Below, piece after piece: positions 1 through 13,800 of a stretch of DNA of 64,000 nucleotides. Under the pieces are notes generated by a model. It saw only the letters and a program-made list of their open reading frames with translations. It did not search any database and was not told the origin of the DNA. How positions within the stretch are numbered: position 1 is the stretch's first letter; each line of letters starts with the position of its first letter. This DNA is from Montifringilla adamsi (Eukaryota > Chordata > Aves > Passeriformes > Passeridae): contig JAGGNK010013003.1 of the NCBI GenBank assembly GCA_017590115.1, forward strand, positions 3,530,431-3,594,430, given 5' to 3'. The position numbers and the translations under genes are program-made.

Positions 1-1679
1 CAGCTCAGGAGTGAATCCATCAGGGAGTGAAGGTCATCCAGCTCCCCTCATCCACAAGTTAATTGCATCCAGCTCTCCTGTTCAAGGCACTTTTAAGTTA
101 CATTTCTTTTGGGTCGTGTCTTCACTGGGCATATATAAGAGAGTTGTGCCAGAAAGACAGACAACACAGGAATTAACTTGCTCTGGGAGGAAACTTGTCA
201 GGAGCAGCCTTAGGTCAGACAGCCTTGGGTTATTTACAGGACTCCATGAAGCACCTCAGCCCTGCTCAGTTCCAGCCTGATGTCTCAGTCCTGCCTGCCT
301 AGTGAATTTGGCTGTTTATGGGGACACAAGGATGGGCTGGACAAGCCTGTCCTTCACCTCGACCTGCTCAGCAGTGTGCAAAATGTTAAGCCCCATGGCA
401 AGCATGAAGGAAAGGACATCTCCCAGTCTCTCTCTTGGGGCAGCAAGAAGAACTCAAGAAATGCCATCAGCACAGGGAGGGACAAAAAATGGCAATAAGA
501 TGTTGAGAGAGAAGCTGAGACATTTAATTTGTAGGGCTGAGTACCCTTATTTTCTGACATGCTACAGCAGCTCTGCTTCATCTATTGACCTGCAAGGAAA
601 TCTCTGCAGCCCCCAGACAGGACCATCAGCAAGCACCCTTTCCTTGTTCATTTTGTGCCTAATTTTGTCTGCTTCTTTGTTTCTTGGCAGAAATGCCTGC
701 CAGATACCAGCAGTTTTAGTCAGTGATAAACTCCCAGCTTTTCAAAAGTAATTTTTGTTTTAAATCAAATTTCAAAATAAAATGCTCTTCCCTCTTCCTC
801 CTCCAGAAATGACTAATGAGAATAATCAAATTAAATGGTCTTGAAAACATAAAATATTTTGTTTCAACAATATCTAAATGCTCCCTTTCCTTAAAGTACA
901 CACATTGCTATTCTATAATAACAAAGCATTATACCAGCAAGTATTACTAAAACAAATGAAATATAATATTAAAAAACAATGTTTGGTGTTATCCTAAAAG
1001 TTCAAGTGAAATTAATGGAAATGAGTGAATTGAAATAGGAATTTATTTACTTCACCAGGGTGAGACCATTTGGTATCAAAAGAAACTTACCAAGATCTTC
1101 TTCCAGGGCTTTCCTTGTTCCATAACCTCCACCGAGGAGAATAATATTGAATTTCAGTAATTATGAAGTTATTTAAGAGCAAAAAGCCCATGAATCCAAA
1201 ACATAAAAAGACATTCACTAGGCTTCTCAATAATCTGTGGGCCAGTGAGGGGCTGGCAAGCAATCCATCACTCTTCCTACCGGGAATGAATTGATTCTGT
1301 CACCAGCAAAATAAATGCAATCAAGCTCTTGACTTGAATCATAAATCCTATGTAAGTCACAGTTAGCAGTAAAGTGAACTGAAGCAGATGAAAGAGTCTG
1401 ACAACAGGCTGGTGCAGCAAACAGTCTCCAGTAAGGAAGGGGAATGTAAATATTTTGTATTGATATCTGGAATACTTCCTAGTTTTCAGAACTCCATGTA
1501 GTAGGAATGTAGAGAGTTGTCGCATGTCAATATGACAGATCCTATCACCCTGGGCTTTTCCCATGAAAGCAGAGTGCCTGATCAGGTGATTATCGGGGTG
1601 TTTAGGTCCTGGGGGCCTGTTAGGCTGAACCTGCTGAGAAATTGTTTTCAGGTTTTTTTTTAGTAGACCGATCTGCTGG
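1..1679. other. Intergenic, no gene recognised
   Basis: I see no conserved coding signal, RNA gene or repeat boundary here. The largest frame (302-751, + strand, 149 codons) has no recognisable domain and no splice context, so I treat it as chance. The stretch from about 720 to 1250 is AT-rich. Confidence 0.6.
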
Positions 1680-2035
1680 GTAGACAGACAGAAGAAGCCA
1701 GTGGATGTGATCTTTTTGGATTTCTGTAATGCTTTCCATACTGTCTCTCACAGCATCCTTCTGGGCAAAATGTTCACCCCCCAGATGAATAAACACATCC
1801 TGTGATGGGTGTCAGAGGAGGCTTAGGTTGGATATCAGGAGAAGGTTCTTCACCCAGAGTGTGGTCAGGCACTGAACAGGCTCCCCAGGGCAGTGGTCAC
1901 AGCACCAAGCTTGACAATCCCAGAAGTGTTGGGACAGCATTCTCAGGCACATGGGGTGACCCTTGGGTATGGTCCTGTGCAGGGCCAGGAGTTGGGGTCA
2001 ATGTTCCTTGGGGGTCCCTCCTGTGATTCTGTGAA
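1680..2035 (+). mobile_element. CR1 LINE fragment, internally deleted (RT motif joined to 3' end)
   Basis: Bases 1680-1772 translate in frame to a degraded reverse transcriptase segment containing VDVIFLDF followed by AFHTVSHSILL, which matches the CR1 RT region around catalytic motif A. The catalytic Asp position downstream of the AF pair reads His, so it is inactive. At about 1810 the sequence jumps to the CR1 3' region, with phrases typical of avian CR1 (GGTTGGATATCAGGAGAAGG, then CAGGCTCCCCAGGGCAGTGG). It ends at the octamer-like TGTGATTCTGTG near 2024-2035. The intervening part of ORF2 is missing. The tail resembles the CR1-X type that also ends the SINE at 27.8 kb. Confidence 0.85.
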
Positions 2036-4755
2036 AAGCCCTTGCAAAAACCCCTCCACACGGGGAAATTCGACAGAGTGAGGTTCCTTCTGTACGGGAA
2101 GCAGTTCACACAACTCCATACAGCAGCTCACCCAGCACAGATCCAATTGTCTCTTTTCCTGAGGACTGTGTCTGAGGAGATGTGACCAGGGACCTTGTCC
2201 TAGAAAGCTGTGCAGAGAAACTTCAGTGCAGTGAAGGATCCCTCCCACACCAGCAGCAGCCAGACCGCAGTGCCTCCTCCAGCTGGAAGCTCGGTGTCTC
2301 TTGAAATGGCATTGATGAAAATGGTGTTTGCAATGGGTCAGAAGGATGGGAAGCTCTGGGAGCTGGCACGAGGAGCTGGGAGAGAGAGACAGACACACAT
2401 CCACTGAGAAACTTGGGCAAGGCTTCCTCTGCTGGGGAGTGAAGCAGAAGGGTGGACCTTCCCCAGCTCTGCTAGCTATGGATGTGTGCACTGACACTGG
2501 GTCTGCTCTTTATGGCTCAGCAGGGGCAGCCTTGGTGCTGTAAAAACAGGGTAAGAAACAATTGTTATAAAAATTGACGCAGCCAGGGAGTGTGGGCAGG
2601 CAAACCCTTCCCTGAAGAGCTGGTTAATCACCCAGAGATCACCAGCACAAGAGCTGAGATGGCAAACACCAGCCAGATATGTTGATTAACCCAGCCTGAG
2701 TATTGACCCAAAAGCTGCCACTTAACAAGAATTTTTACAATAAACATCTTAGGCCCAGCCCTTGGAAGGAGATGGCACAGCTGAGGCTTTCTGTGCTGAT
2801 CATGTATTCAGATTTTATCACCAAGCTCTGAAAGGCTCTTGATTCACTTGATTTGTGACAAGTTCAAACATTTTCCAGTCTGACTGCTCTCAGCAAAGAC
2901 AAAGATGAAATCATCCCCGTGTTTAGTTCTACCCAAGATCAGTTAATGTTCCCATGTTGAGAATTTTAAGATGTATTGAGACCAAACTCCTTCACAGACA
3001 GAGAACAGAACTTCATCAGCAAACCAGACAGCATAATTAGGGGAAATACAAGCAATCTCCTTCACCTCAGCTTTACCAAACAACACAAAATGAAAAACAT
3101 TGCATTATTGCTCAAATGAGTTAGGGAGAGAGCTGATTAAAAAGTGTGGGACAGAACGTATTTCTCCTTGAAGATGGTATTTCGTCTTAATAGGCTAATT
3201 CTGAATGCAGTAATATAAAAGAAAGTTTCTTTTTTGAAATGAGGCTGGAAGAAAAAAAGTTCAGACGTTGCTTTCTAAACTTGTTATCTCTGAGATCTCC
3301 TGGGGCATGGCTGCAAGCCCACAGCACTGGAGATGCTGCTTTTCTTTTTGAAAGGAAGGAGGTAGACATTCATAAACTCATCAGCCTAGTTGTGATGCCC
3401 AGAATGACACTGACATCCACTCATTTCTTTTCCAAATCCTTAACGAAGACTAATTAGAGGGTTAAAAGCAGTCAACTCGCATTTATCACAGAACAATGGC
3501 AGTGCCAGTGATGGCATTTGTTTTCCTGGGTACCTGCCTGAAGGGGAAGGGGAAAGTGGTGGGTATCAGTCAGTGTATCAGCTAACATGAGTGAGGCCTT
3601 CTGATGCTGCCTCCAGCAAAGCAAGTTAATACACAGTGTGGGTGAAGCCACCAGGAGGTGCAAACAATGCCTGATTCTAATCAATAGATTTATTAAATAC
3701 AGAAATGTTTAACTGACAGGTCCCAGACAAAGTCTGAGGGATTGGGGGTGACTCTGAGGGACAGGATTTGGTCAGTCTTGCCTGGGTGAAGTAGGAAAAT
3801 GGTCTGCAGCCTCTCAGGTGGCATTGGCTAAAGACACACTTGGTGTGACACACAGGGCAGGAGAATCCAGCAGACTGAGATGAGGGCATGGATTGTGACA
3901 CTGAGAAAAAGCAAGATGCAAAGGACAGACACTCTTGGGGATGCAGGATGCTTTAGCAAAAAGGCAGAGCTGATTTGGAACAGTGAAAGTGGGAGTGCAG
4001 CTTGAAAGATAGTGCTTTTGCTCTGGTCACCTCAGGGATGGGAGGGTCTTGCATCAAGTGTCGTGCCTTGATGGTGAAGCTGTGATCCAAGAATGATGCA
4101 GGGGCACTGCCGAAATGCCAGTGCAGAGAAAGGAGCAAGAGCAAGACAGAGGGGTCATCTGTACCACAGGGTATGAGAGGAAAGAACTGGTTATCTGAGA
4201 AAATAAGAGACTGAGCAGAGACTTCCAATTATTTTTAGTAGTTAAAAGGTGGTAGTGAAGAGATAAGAGGATAATTGCTCTCTTTGTTGGGCCTAGGAGA
4301 GGTAAAATGGAAAAACCAGCAGGAACTTCTAATTTTCACAAGAACTTTTTGTACTTTCTCTCATCCTAACCAGCTGACCTCAAAAGAGGGGTGCTGATCC
4401 CACCAGAGTGGGTTACCTTTATTAATCTGCAGCAATGCAGTTCTGGTTTCTGCCCGGTTCTCATTCCTGTTGGGATGCTGTCAGAGCTGAGTGTGTCTCA
4501 GAGTGCCAGATTACCTGGAGGTGACAAGTTTGGCCTGCTCTGCCAGAAGTCTCTGTAAAGATGTGCACCAGCCCTCTGCTGAACCAGGGAGCTGCTGCAG
4601 CGTGTGAGGGTGGTAAGGAACCTCAGAGGTTCTCAGTCTTTGTGGAATTCCGTGTTTGCTACTGCAAGAAGTGGTGGAACAGCCTTGAAGAGAAGCTGCC
4701 TGCACAGCTCCCCGAGTGAGCATTCTTTGCTCAATGCCAGGTGCAAACACACCTC
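2036..4755. other. Intergenic, nothing recognised
   Basis: Unique-looking sequence. Only short unrelated frames occur, and I could recognise no repeat, RNA gene or coding exon. Confidence 0.5.
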
Positions 4756-4817
4756 ACTGTGTAACACTGTGGGGAACCTTAACTTGAACTGTGTAACTGT
4801 GGGGAACCTTAACTTGT
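4756..4817. repeat. Two-copy tandem repeat, ~30-32 bp unit
   Basis: Bases 4756-4787 and 4788-4817 are near-identical copies sharing CTGTGGGGAACCTTAACTTG. The second copy differs by a 2-bp deletion and a terminal substitution. This is a simple local duplication. Confidence 0.85.
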
Positions 4818-7800
4818 CCTTGGTGCTTGAGAAAGGGAATGATCTGAACTGGCACCGTCTTGGCATTTCTCGGTATAACACCAATTAGTTTTCAATTAGA
4901 GGATTTATTCCAACTTTCATGGCATGCTTTGGTGGGAACAGGGCTTTCATTGTCATTTCCTAATGCATCCATGCTAACTCATCTGTGTGAAGCTCAGATC
5001 CACCATGATTCAGACAAGCGGACAATTCCCCACAGTCAAAGGCAAATTTTCCAAGATACATAACTGTGAGAGGTATTTTTAACTCGGAACATTGCATCAA
5101 TTCTAGGTATTCAGAAGCATATCAGATTCTCTTGTCTGACACATTTCCCTTTGAGATGAGCATCTAATGAATTGTCCACAGCTTCAATCTTCCCTCAAAT
5201 TACCTGCTTTTTTGGAGAGGCATAATGAATACAAATTGCATTATAGCTCTGATGCCTCTAACCAGTCACTTAACTAACACATGGTGGCAGTCCAGGTAGA
5301 GCCTGCCAGTCCTTCTCCTGCAAGAGGAAATAGAGAAATGAAAAAGTGAGAAAAAAAAACCCAAAAGTGGGAAGAAGAAGATAATTCACAGGTGTTGGAA
5401 GGTTACTTTGAATTACAGCAGGACCACTGGTGCACCAGGACCAGTGGAAGAAAGGAGAGTTTCTGGCTTCCAGCTGGAGTTCAACACCTGGAAGTTTCTT
5501 CCACTTCAAAAGATGCTTTTTGGGTGGGGAGACAAAAAAGGAAGAGACACCACGAAAGCCTGCTTCTGCTGCCTTCTCACAGAGCACGTGGCTGCACTGT
5601 GGAGCTCCGTGCCACTGTCAGTTGTGGGACTGAAAACATCAGGGCATTACAGAGAGAAAGTTGTCAATTAGAAAGCTGACAATTAGAAAGTTGACAATTA
5701 GAGCGTTTGCCTTAAGATTGTAACCCATATTGCTGAAGAAAGGTTGGTGTGCTCACATTAGACACTGCTTCTTTCCAGCTAAAATTACTGTTTCCCTTCA
5801 AGTTAAAACACTTTATTTTCTGCCAGACATAATGTGTGATGTACAGCCCTGTGAATTAATAAAGAACTGCCTCCCTTCAGCTTAGCTTTTCCTGCTGAGT
5901 CTGATAATGAAATTTAGTCTTCTTTTATATACTCAATTAAAGTAAGTTAAGAACTGAGAGTGTGACTTCATTTATTCTTTGGACAGCATGGATTTTCTTT
6001 GGGCTACATCAGTGGTGAAGTGCATAAACCTGTTTCACACTGATCTTTTGAACCTCTCTTATTTTCTGAGAATAGGGAAGAGAAACGAATGGGCACGAGC
6101 CAAAGCTTGCTGGAAACAGCAAGGACCTTCCCATGGGAGTCAACATGCTTCCATTCCACTCTTTTCATAGAATTTCTGCAAGAGGTGAGTTCCCCTGCAG
6201 GGGCCAGAGTTACAAAAGAGCTGAGCAGGTGGGACACCACCTGGGAAAGTCTGCTGGCAAACGTGGAGCAGAGGCAGCAGGGAGCAGAGGTCTCTGGAGG
6301 GCTGAGAGGAGATTTTTCTGAGATCCCCTTGCAGGGATCTCACCTGTTTTCCTGCTGCCAGGTTGCAGTGGCCCCTGAGAGATACTCTGCAAACTTATTT
6401 TGGAGGAAGAGTCCAGCATAGATTTGTCTACCCTCAGTTCTGCTGAAAAGAGTGCAGCTGCAATCTTACTTTATTAATTACCTCGTCTCTAAACAAAACA
6501 AGGTCTACATTTATCTTCTGGCTTTACTTATTGCTCATGCCTAGTCCAAAGTTCAGGGCAAAAGTCCAAAAGTGTTGGATGCTGAGGGTGACTGACACAA
6601 AACTCCTTTTCTGTTCTTCAGCACTGCAGTGATGATGTGGTCCTGACCTTCTCCAGGGTGATTTATCCATAGCTCCAAGTAGGTGCAAGGCCCTGAGACA
6701 CAGGAGTTATGGTGCACCTTCCTCCAAAGAGGGTCAGTTCATCACCTGCCCATCCAGAGCAATTACAACACCCTGGTTCACTCCTCACCACGGCTGTACT
6801 GAGCAAGGCTGAAAAACTCATCAACCTGAAGATTTGTTGCTAATTGCCTGCTTGGAGGATCTGTATTTCATCATTTGTCCAGGCTCCCCTCCAAGGTTTT
6901 TCTTCTCTGCCCTTCTCTAGGTTCCTTTACTCCTGTTCATTTCCACACCTCTCCCTGCTCTCTGGTTGCCCTTTTTCCCCTTGGCCAGCCCCCTCTGAGG
7001 GCAGTGATCTGCTGGCACCTGACCTGTGGTTTAGGATGTGACCTGGCTCATACCAGTCACCAGTGAGCACTGCTCTCCCAGGGGAAGGAAAAGCACATTT
7101 ATCCAGCACTGGCCTGCTTGCAGACACCAAGTTTGGACCCACCTGTCCCTGCTCTGGGTGCAGCAGCTCTTGGGACCAATTTGTGCAGAAATACACATGG
7201 AAGGGGCTGCTTTCCCTGGCTACAGGGCTAGTAACCACCTGTCTCTGTGGGAATCCAGCCCAACACTGTAATTATCAAAGTTATTAATAATTAGAGAATA
7301 TCCCAGAGGATGGAAAACCACACATACTGTTGCTGGGAAGTTCACCTTCTGTGGAAAAAACTGGAACGTTTTGAGGAAGGAGGCAGTTATCTGTTTTTAA
7401 TCATGGATTTCTTTGTCTGAAGCAGCATCTTGGATCTCTCCTGGCCCATGAAAACTCCCAAAACAGTTAATTTAAGGAAAAAAACCCCAAAACAGCCCAA
7501 GCTGAAAACCAGCAAGGCTCATAACTGAATGGAAAGAGTTAGCAATAATACCAGTGCTGCTGCCAGTGACAGCAGAGTAGGGAAGGTTCAGCAGCTCAGG
7601 GCTTGCTCTAGTGCCCTTCACTGGCTTTTCCTGCTGGCTCATTAGGTAGAACTCTCACAAAACAGTCAAAAATGGTTTCCCCTTAGAAAATCCATTCAGC
7701 AAAATTATCCATCCATGAATAAATGTCAAGACAAATCTTTTCACCTTGCCCAGGTCGTTCTGATAATGTCAAGCCAGTGCATTTCAGTCATCCTGATGAT

Positions 7801-10800
7801 TTGTTCCAGTGACAAAATATCCTGCTTCACAGCTTTCTCTGTTAAATTCCATTTTGGCTTTACACAAACATATTAACATTCATTTTCATTTAAATGGACC
7901 TTGCAATTTGCAGCATTAGTGTTTTGGCTTCAGCATTTTCAGAGCCAAATGTGTGCTGCCTATTTTGCTGTGGGTTACTTTGGCATTATTGCTTGCAAAC
8001 AACCATCAGTGTTAGCACCAAGTTTGTGAAACGTGTTTGTCCAGCACTGGGCTGTACGAAGAGTTTGTAAAAGAGGGATTTTGCAATAAAATCTCAGCCT
8101 TTCTGACTGTTTGTTCCATTTATGAATTAAAGAGAGCTTGGAAATTACAGAAACTGCAGTGTGATGGAAGATCCTTCTTTCGTGTCCCTACAGTTGCAAA
8201 TATTGACAACTGGTTTGGCATTCAAAAGTCTACAACAAATTAGCAAATTGGTGCTAATTTAGCAAAGATTTTTAGCATGCCCCAGTTCTGCTGTCCAAGC
8301 CTTCCTTTGCTTCTTTCAGCCTGATCCCCTCCTGAGCTCACTGCTAAGGTGAATTCTGCTCCCAGAGCCATGTTTCATTCCTCAGCTCCTTCAGTAGGGT
8401 GAGGTCACCTCCCTTCTTCATAGCTCCCTGGACCCTGCCTTTCTTTATATCTGTCTCCTGCCCAGCTGGAAAGTGGCACGTGGGAAATACATGGCCCATC
8501 CTGCTCCATGACCAGGGTGTCCAGCTCAGTGAGTCGTTTAGGGGAGAGCACTTTCCCTTTCTTCCTTTTCTTCCCTTTGCCAAGCCCTGAGCTGAGTCTC
8601 CAGCTCCACACGGTAAGAAGGTCCTCACAACCAAAGCATCAGATGCAAAGCTCTTCTGGAACACCACCTAGGGAGGTGTGACACAGCAGGTACAGAAGGA
8701 AATGTGCAATCCCACCCTTGGCCTTTTTAAGTCTCTGCACTGGAAAGCATCTCTGGTCCTTGTGGGCTAGCTGGATGAGAGGATTGCATCCCATGTAGGC
8801 ATTAGTTAAATGTCTTGGGAAAAGACCCCCATCTTCCCTTTCCTGCACTCCCATGAAATCCCCACTCTCAGATGGGGAGGGAGGGGCACAAGTCTGAATG
8901 CCTGCAAATAACACCACTGGAGGGGTATTCCTCCAAAAAGATCTACAGAGGCACAGCCCTTCCCATAAATAAAGGGCCCTTTCCTCCAAACCAATGCTCT
9001 GGGGAAGCAAAGGAAGTTAATGCCTGTGCTTCAGACAGGCTGAGACATCCATTTCTGGTAAGGACATGTGGGAAATATTAGATATCAATGCAAATTCTGT
9101 CTAGCAAGCAGCCATGTGGTCTTAATTAGCAAGATTTAACTCTGTAAAAATGAAGAAATTTATCTTCCCTGCTCAGTGCTTACTGCACAGCTGGCTGTGA
9201 TAAGTTGCCTGCATTTTAAGACCAGCAAATTAACTTTTTTATGCAAGCCCCTCTTGTAAAATGCCTGTGCTGCTGGCAGTGAGACACTTATTTCTCATAA
9301 AAGCACCTGCTCCACTCCTTTGAAGGGATGGGTGCAGACTTCCAAATAATTAAGTTCTCTTTGCACTTTTCTGTGCAAAAACAAAGAGTATTTTTGGACT
9401 TGAAGAGGTTCTTAGAAGGCAAAACTGTCTTTTGCCAACCCAAAACCCAGGGGCACGTGCTGAAAATGCAACCTGGACTATCTGCACTCTTGGTCAGCCC
9501 ACTGGACTGGATTTGCCTCCCTTCTGGTCAGAGCAGGGACCATTGCTTTTGCTTCTTGGCCAGCTGGCACGGTAATAGATGGAGCTGGAAATATTTTGGC
9601 CATCACCCAGGTGCAAGGTGTGGGGTGAGGAGGGGAGCCACGTGAATCACATCCTTCCAGGAGCAGCAAATTTCCTCCTGGCCCCTTAAAAAACAAGGGA
9701 AAGTAGGGATTTAATTTCTATCACAACTTATCCCTGCGACTTGCAGCTTGGTGGGGACAGCCTTGGAGGTGAGTCAATCCCAGATTTGCTCCAGGCTATG
9801 ATGAAAATTGCTTTGCAAGCCCCAGGGCTTCCAGCTATTGCATGTTCCTCCCTGGAGAGAGCTGCTGGGTTTCTCTCTGGAGCACTCCTGGTTTGTCTTA
9901 CACAAACCTTTCCTGCAGAGGTTAATGCAGAGTGGGGCTGACTTGGTAATGCTGCTTCTGATCTGATGCTGTGGTAAGGCTTTCCTGAAGGTAAAAGGTT
10001 AGGTTAGTGAATGTTTGAATATGTAAGGTGGGAGGTTTTAATTGAGAAACAATTTTCTTCTGCTCTCACATAAATAAATATGTTTTCCCACATGGGCTCC
10101 TATTCACGTACCAATGCATTTCCCCCTGGGAAAAGCCAGTGCTGGCTTTATGAGACATGTCCTTTTGCTAACCAAGCTAATTTCCCTCAATATTTAACTG
10201 GGTGGGCTTTTTAATGCCGATACCCACTTAGAGTTTTCAGCCTGCTCTGTATGTTTGTTTTAAGAAATCTCAAATGAACAAATTTGTTGTGACATTCCCT
10301 ACGCTCACAACAAGCAGCACACCCACTGAACCAGAACTAAGTGAGCTGGCAGAGGAGCTTTTGTTTTGTTTTCCAAAAAAAAAAGTTTGAAGAAAAAAAT
10401 GGAGCTTTGAAGGGGATGAAAAATATCTGCTTATGAATTCACTTCAGCAGAAAATGTGGGAAAATATTTTAAGACATGAAATCACTTTCATTTCACAGTA
10501 TCATTTCAGCTGTACCAAATCTGATCATTTCTGAATTGCATTTGTAGTCTAGAATTGTCTTTGAGGAAGGAAGAAAAAAGAACAGAGGAGAAATGAACTG
10601 GGCTGAAAAGCTGTTAAGTGAGCCCCTCCATCTGACATCAAGCAAAATAAATTCAAGATAAGCTTAATTATTTTGTGCATCTTTTGCTTCAGCCACTAAG
10701 CTGAATGTCTCTTATTCATGCAGGACAGCTTTCTTCTTCAATTAATCATAAGAAATAGATCTGTACACAAGTTAGGGAATTTTTTCTTGCCTTTCATCTG

Positions 10801-10833
10801 CCCTTCCCCTTTCCCAGGGATCAGTCTTACAGC
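4818..10833. other. Intergenic, nothing but minor repeats recognised
   Basis: Apart from the short tandem repeat at 5656, this is unique-looking, moderately AT-rich sequence. Frames of 60-123 codons show no domain, signal peptide or conserved family. The stretch 10250-10830, just left of the tRNA-Lys-like remnant, was read for a long terminal repeat and none was identified. Confidence 0.5.
5656..5700. repeat. 15-bp x 3 tandem repeat
   Basis: Three adjacent 15-bp units, GAAAGTTGTCAATTA, GAAAGCTGACAATTA and GAAAGTTGACAATTA, differ from each other at one or two positions. This is a small minisatellite. Confidence 0.9.
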
Positions 10834-10899
10834 TGGCGCCCAACATGGGGCTCAAACCCCGAGATTAAGAGTCCCATGCTCTGAGCACATCTGAGCTAG
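10834..10899 (-). repeat. tRNA-Lys(CTT)-like remnant in reverse orientation: retropseudogene or ERV primer-binding-site region
   Basis: Read on the + strand, the segment begins TGGCGCCCAACATGGGGCTC. That is the complement of the 3' end of tRNA-Lys including the non-encoded CCA (as TGG). It continues with the complement of the T arm, then GAGATTAAGAGTCCCATGCT, which covers the anticodon arm (CTCTTAA loop on the - strand, anticodon CTT) and the start of the D arm. A stretch around the variable loop and parts of the D arm are deleted or scrambled, so it is not a working tRNA. The TGG argues for descent from a mature, CCA-bearing tRNA. Two readings are possible: a retroposed tRNA, or the primer-binding site of an endogenous retrovirus extended well beyond the usual 18 nt. 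No flanking LTR was recognised. Confidence 0.7.
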
Positions 10900-13800
10900 G
10901 ATGTGCTGGATGCACATTTAGGGACGTGACACGAAGGGCTCTGACTCCATCAGGCCATCTCTGGAGCCATATCCAGAAATGCTAAGAGGCTCAGGCAGGG
11001 GGAAAAGCAGCAGGACGAGGGCACACAGCGTGCCAAGCCTGCCCTGTGCGTTCTGATTCTGGGGGCCTCTGCTGCTCCGGCTCTGGAGCTCTCGGTGAGC
11101 TCAGTGATGGGGGTAGATCCATGGGATGCAGAATGGCACCCCTCAGGAGTTCTGGGAATGAAGGGAGAGCTTAGTGCTGGACCCAGGAGGTGAAGGAAGG
11201 GCTGCCACAGTGCCAGGGCTGCCTTACTGCATGGGCATGGAGGTAAGATTCACAGTGAAAATTACACAGAGGGGTGCAGGGTACAGAGCTCTGTCAAGAG
11301 CTGTCCATCTCCTTGTCTCCATATTCACACCTTCCAGAAGAAAGCTTTTCCTGATGGATGCAACCACATTTGGGATTAAACCCTTGGATCTTCCAGTAAG
11401 GTTTCCCCATGTGAGGCCCTCCTCAGAGCAGGGATTTCCCTGTGCAGGTGTATCCCTCAGGTACAATGCCTTTGATCCTACACCTTGTGGCCTCTGCTTT
11501 GTCTCTCTCTGATTATTGCTTCCCTCGTGTACATATTCCATGTAAGACACGCTGGGGGGACAGTGGCAGCAGGATACACAGGGATTTGAAGAATCCATTA
11601 ACACTGATAACATTAATTACACTGCAAAACAAAGCATCCATGAAAACATATCCCACGGGATCTAAAGCAAAGATTCATTAGTTCAAGCCAAATAACTCTT
11701 CTCCAAGCTGCCTGCCAGGGAGGGGACTCTGTGAATGGCAGCTGAAGAAAAATGAATTTATTCTGGCCATGAGGAGCCACTGCTCCTCTCAGAGTTTGTC
11801 ACCAAAGAGGGACAGAGAGACTGGAGCTGCTCAAGTCACCAGAACCACTGCAAGAATTAAGAAAGGTCCTGGAAACAGAAATGATTTTTGGTATTGTATA
11901 AGGTACCTGCTTGATCAGATAGGGCCTTTAGCAGAATGCCAAGTGATTAAGCAGCATGAGTCCCCAGGACACAGGTGATTGCAGCTGGAAATCAGCGCAG
12001 AGCATGAAATGCTAATGAAAGCAGAATTGCTAGACAGGATTGAATAACTGCTCATAACTGTTTTGCTACTGGGAAGGCATAAACCCCCCCTAGGAAACAG
12101 CAATCTGTCCAAAACAAAATTATTTCCCAACTTTCACCAATGAGTAGATGCTGCAAGGCTGGGAGCTGTGGGTTTCTAACCCTTCCAAAGAGTTGTTATC
12201 TAAATTTTCCTTGCTGAAAGTCAGCACTTTCTGCTTAGCAATAAAAACAGCTAATGTGGGCTTGTCTCCTAATTACATTCTTGGCATTAATGGTATCTCC
12301 AAATGGCCAGTTTCAAAGCCTTTTTTGATGAGGAAGGGAGAGGGGTAAGGATAAATTTCTAGTTTTTGTAAATTTGGGGATGTTCTGCTTTGTCTCAGAT
12401 TGTCCAGCAAGCAAAAAGCTGAAAGTCTGGCTTGAGCTTTTATAAAAAGCTCTCCTAGAGCTCCAGAAAAGAACTGGCTCTCAACTCTCCTGGCATTGAG
12501 GAGGTGTCTGCAGAAATCTGTCCCACAGGCAGGAGAAGCATCTCTGGGCCATACCCCAGTAACACCTGGGTCACAACTCAGCTGTAGGGGGAGCATGCAG
12601 GGAAGAAGAAATCCAGGCTGCAGGTGTTTTCTCTGAGAGAAAAGCAAAACATCTCTGTTGCAAAGTCCAGTGACATCAAAGACAGGGATCAGCCCGGGGT
12701 TTGAGTGAACAATTCTGGATATTTTTTTCTACAGTGCTCAGGATTAGGTAGTTGATTGCAAAGTTAGCTTTTTCCATGGCTCTGTGGGTGGAGGAGCCAA
12801 TGCAGGAACTTTATTTTTTCCAAAGAAAAGAAGAACTTTCTTCTCCCAAGAAAAGCTTGGCATTAGATAACACAGGTTTTCTTTGACCCAGATACAGGAG
12901 GGAGCAAAGCTGAAGGTGAAAAATGAAGTAAAGCTTGGGTGGTGTGGAGTGGGCAGGAAGAGCTCTTCCAAGGCTATTTTTACCCTTTTGGCACCCACCT
13001 TTTCTTGCTGTGAGTGTGGTTCTCTGTTCTTCTTCCTTAGAGAAGGAAGCAGCACGAGGATGCTGGACATTCACAAAGGGCTTGGAACAGCATCTCACAC
13101 CAAAAATACCCAAGGAGGGCCAGCTGAACAGCAGCCAGAGTGACAAATTCCTTGGAAAGTGAGGTAATGGGGAGGAAAATTGTTTGGTAATGCTATTTCT
13201 TTTTAAACAGTTCTGTCTATTTTCCAGTCACCTGCTCAGATGGCTGGGGCTGAAGATCCTCAGATATGTAAAAATTACAACAGAAAGAGGGGAGCAGGGG
13301 GATGGACACAGGGATGGGCAAAGCCATGCTAGTCTCAAACTAGTGCCGGTGTTTGATGCATGGAAACTTGTCCTCAGAGTGCCCAAAAGCACAGGGTGGG
13401 AGTGTTACTGCAAAGTGCATAAATAGATACGAGCCATGGAACAGGGCATGGGCAGATTGGAGACATTTCTTCATCACAGCTGAGTGGGTTTAGTGGAAAA
13501 GAATTATCTTCAAGCTACAACCCCAAACAGCAACAAACCCAGGGGGTGCTGTACCTCTGGCTGGGCCAAGCAGGAGGTCAGAAATTCCTTTCTAGCAGGG
13601 AGAGGGGTGCCAGGCTGAGGATGCAGAGGATCTGTCAACCCCTGGATTTCATCTTGCTGTTGAAATGGAAGGCAGCTGGCCATCCTCCATCCGGATATCA
13701 GTCCAATTCCTTGCTCTGCCTCTTGTGCAAAGCAGGCTCAGAGGTCACCTGGCAGCCTGGACATGAAGGGTATAAACCCCGGGCATGAGATGGGCCACGA

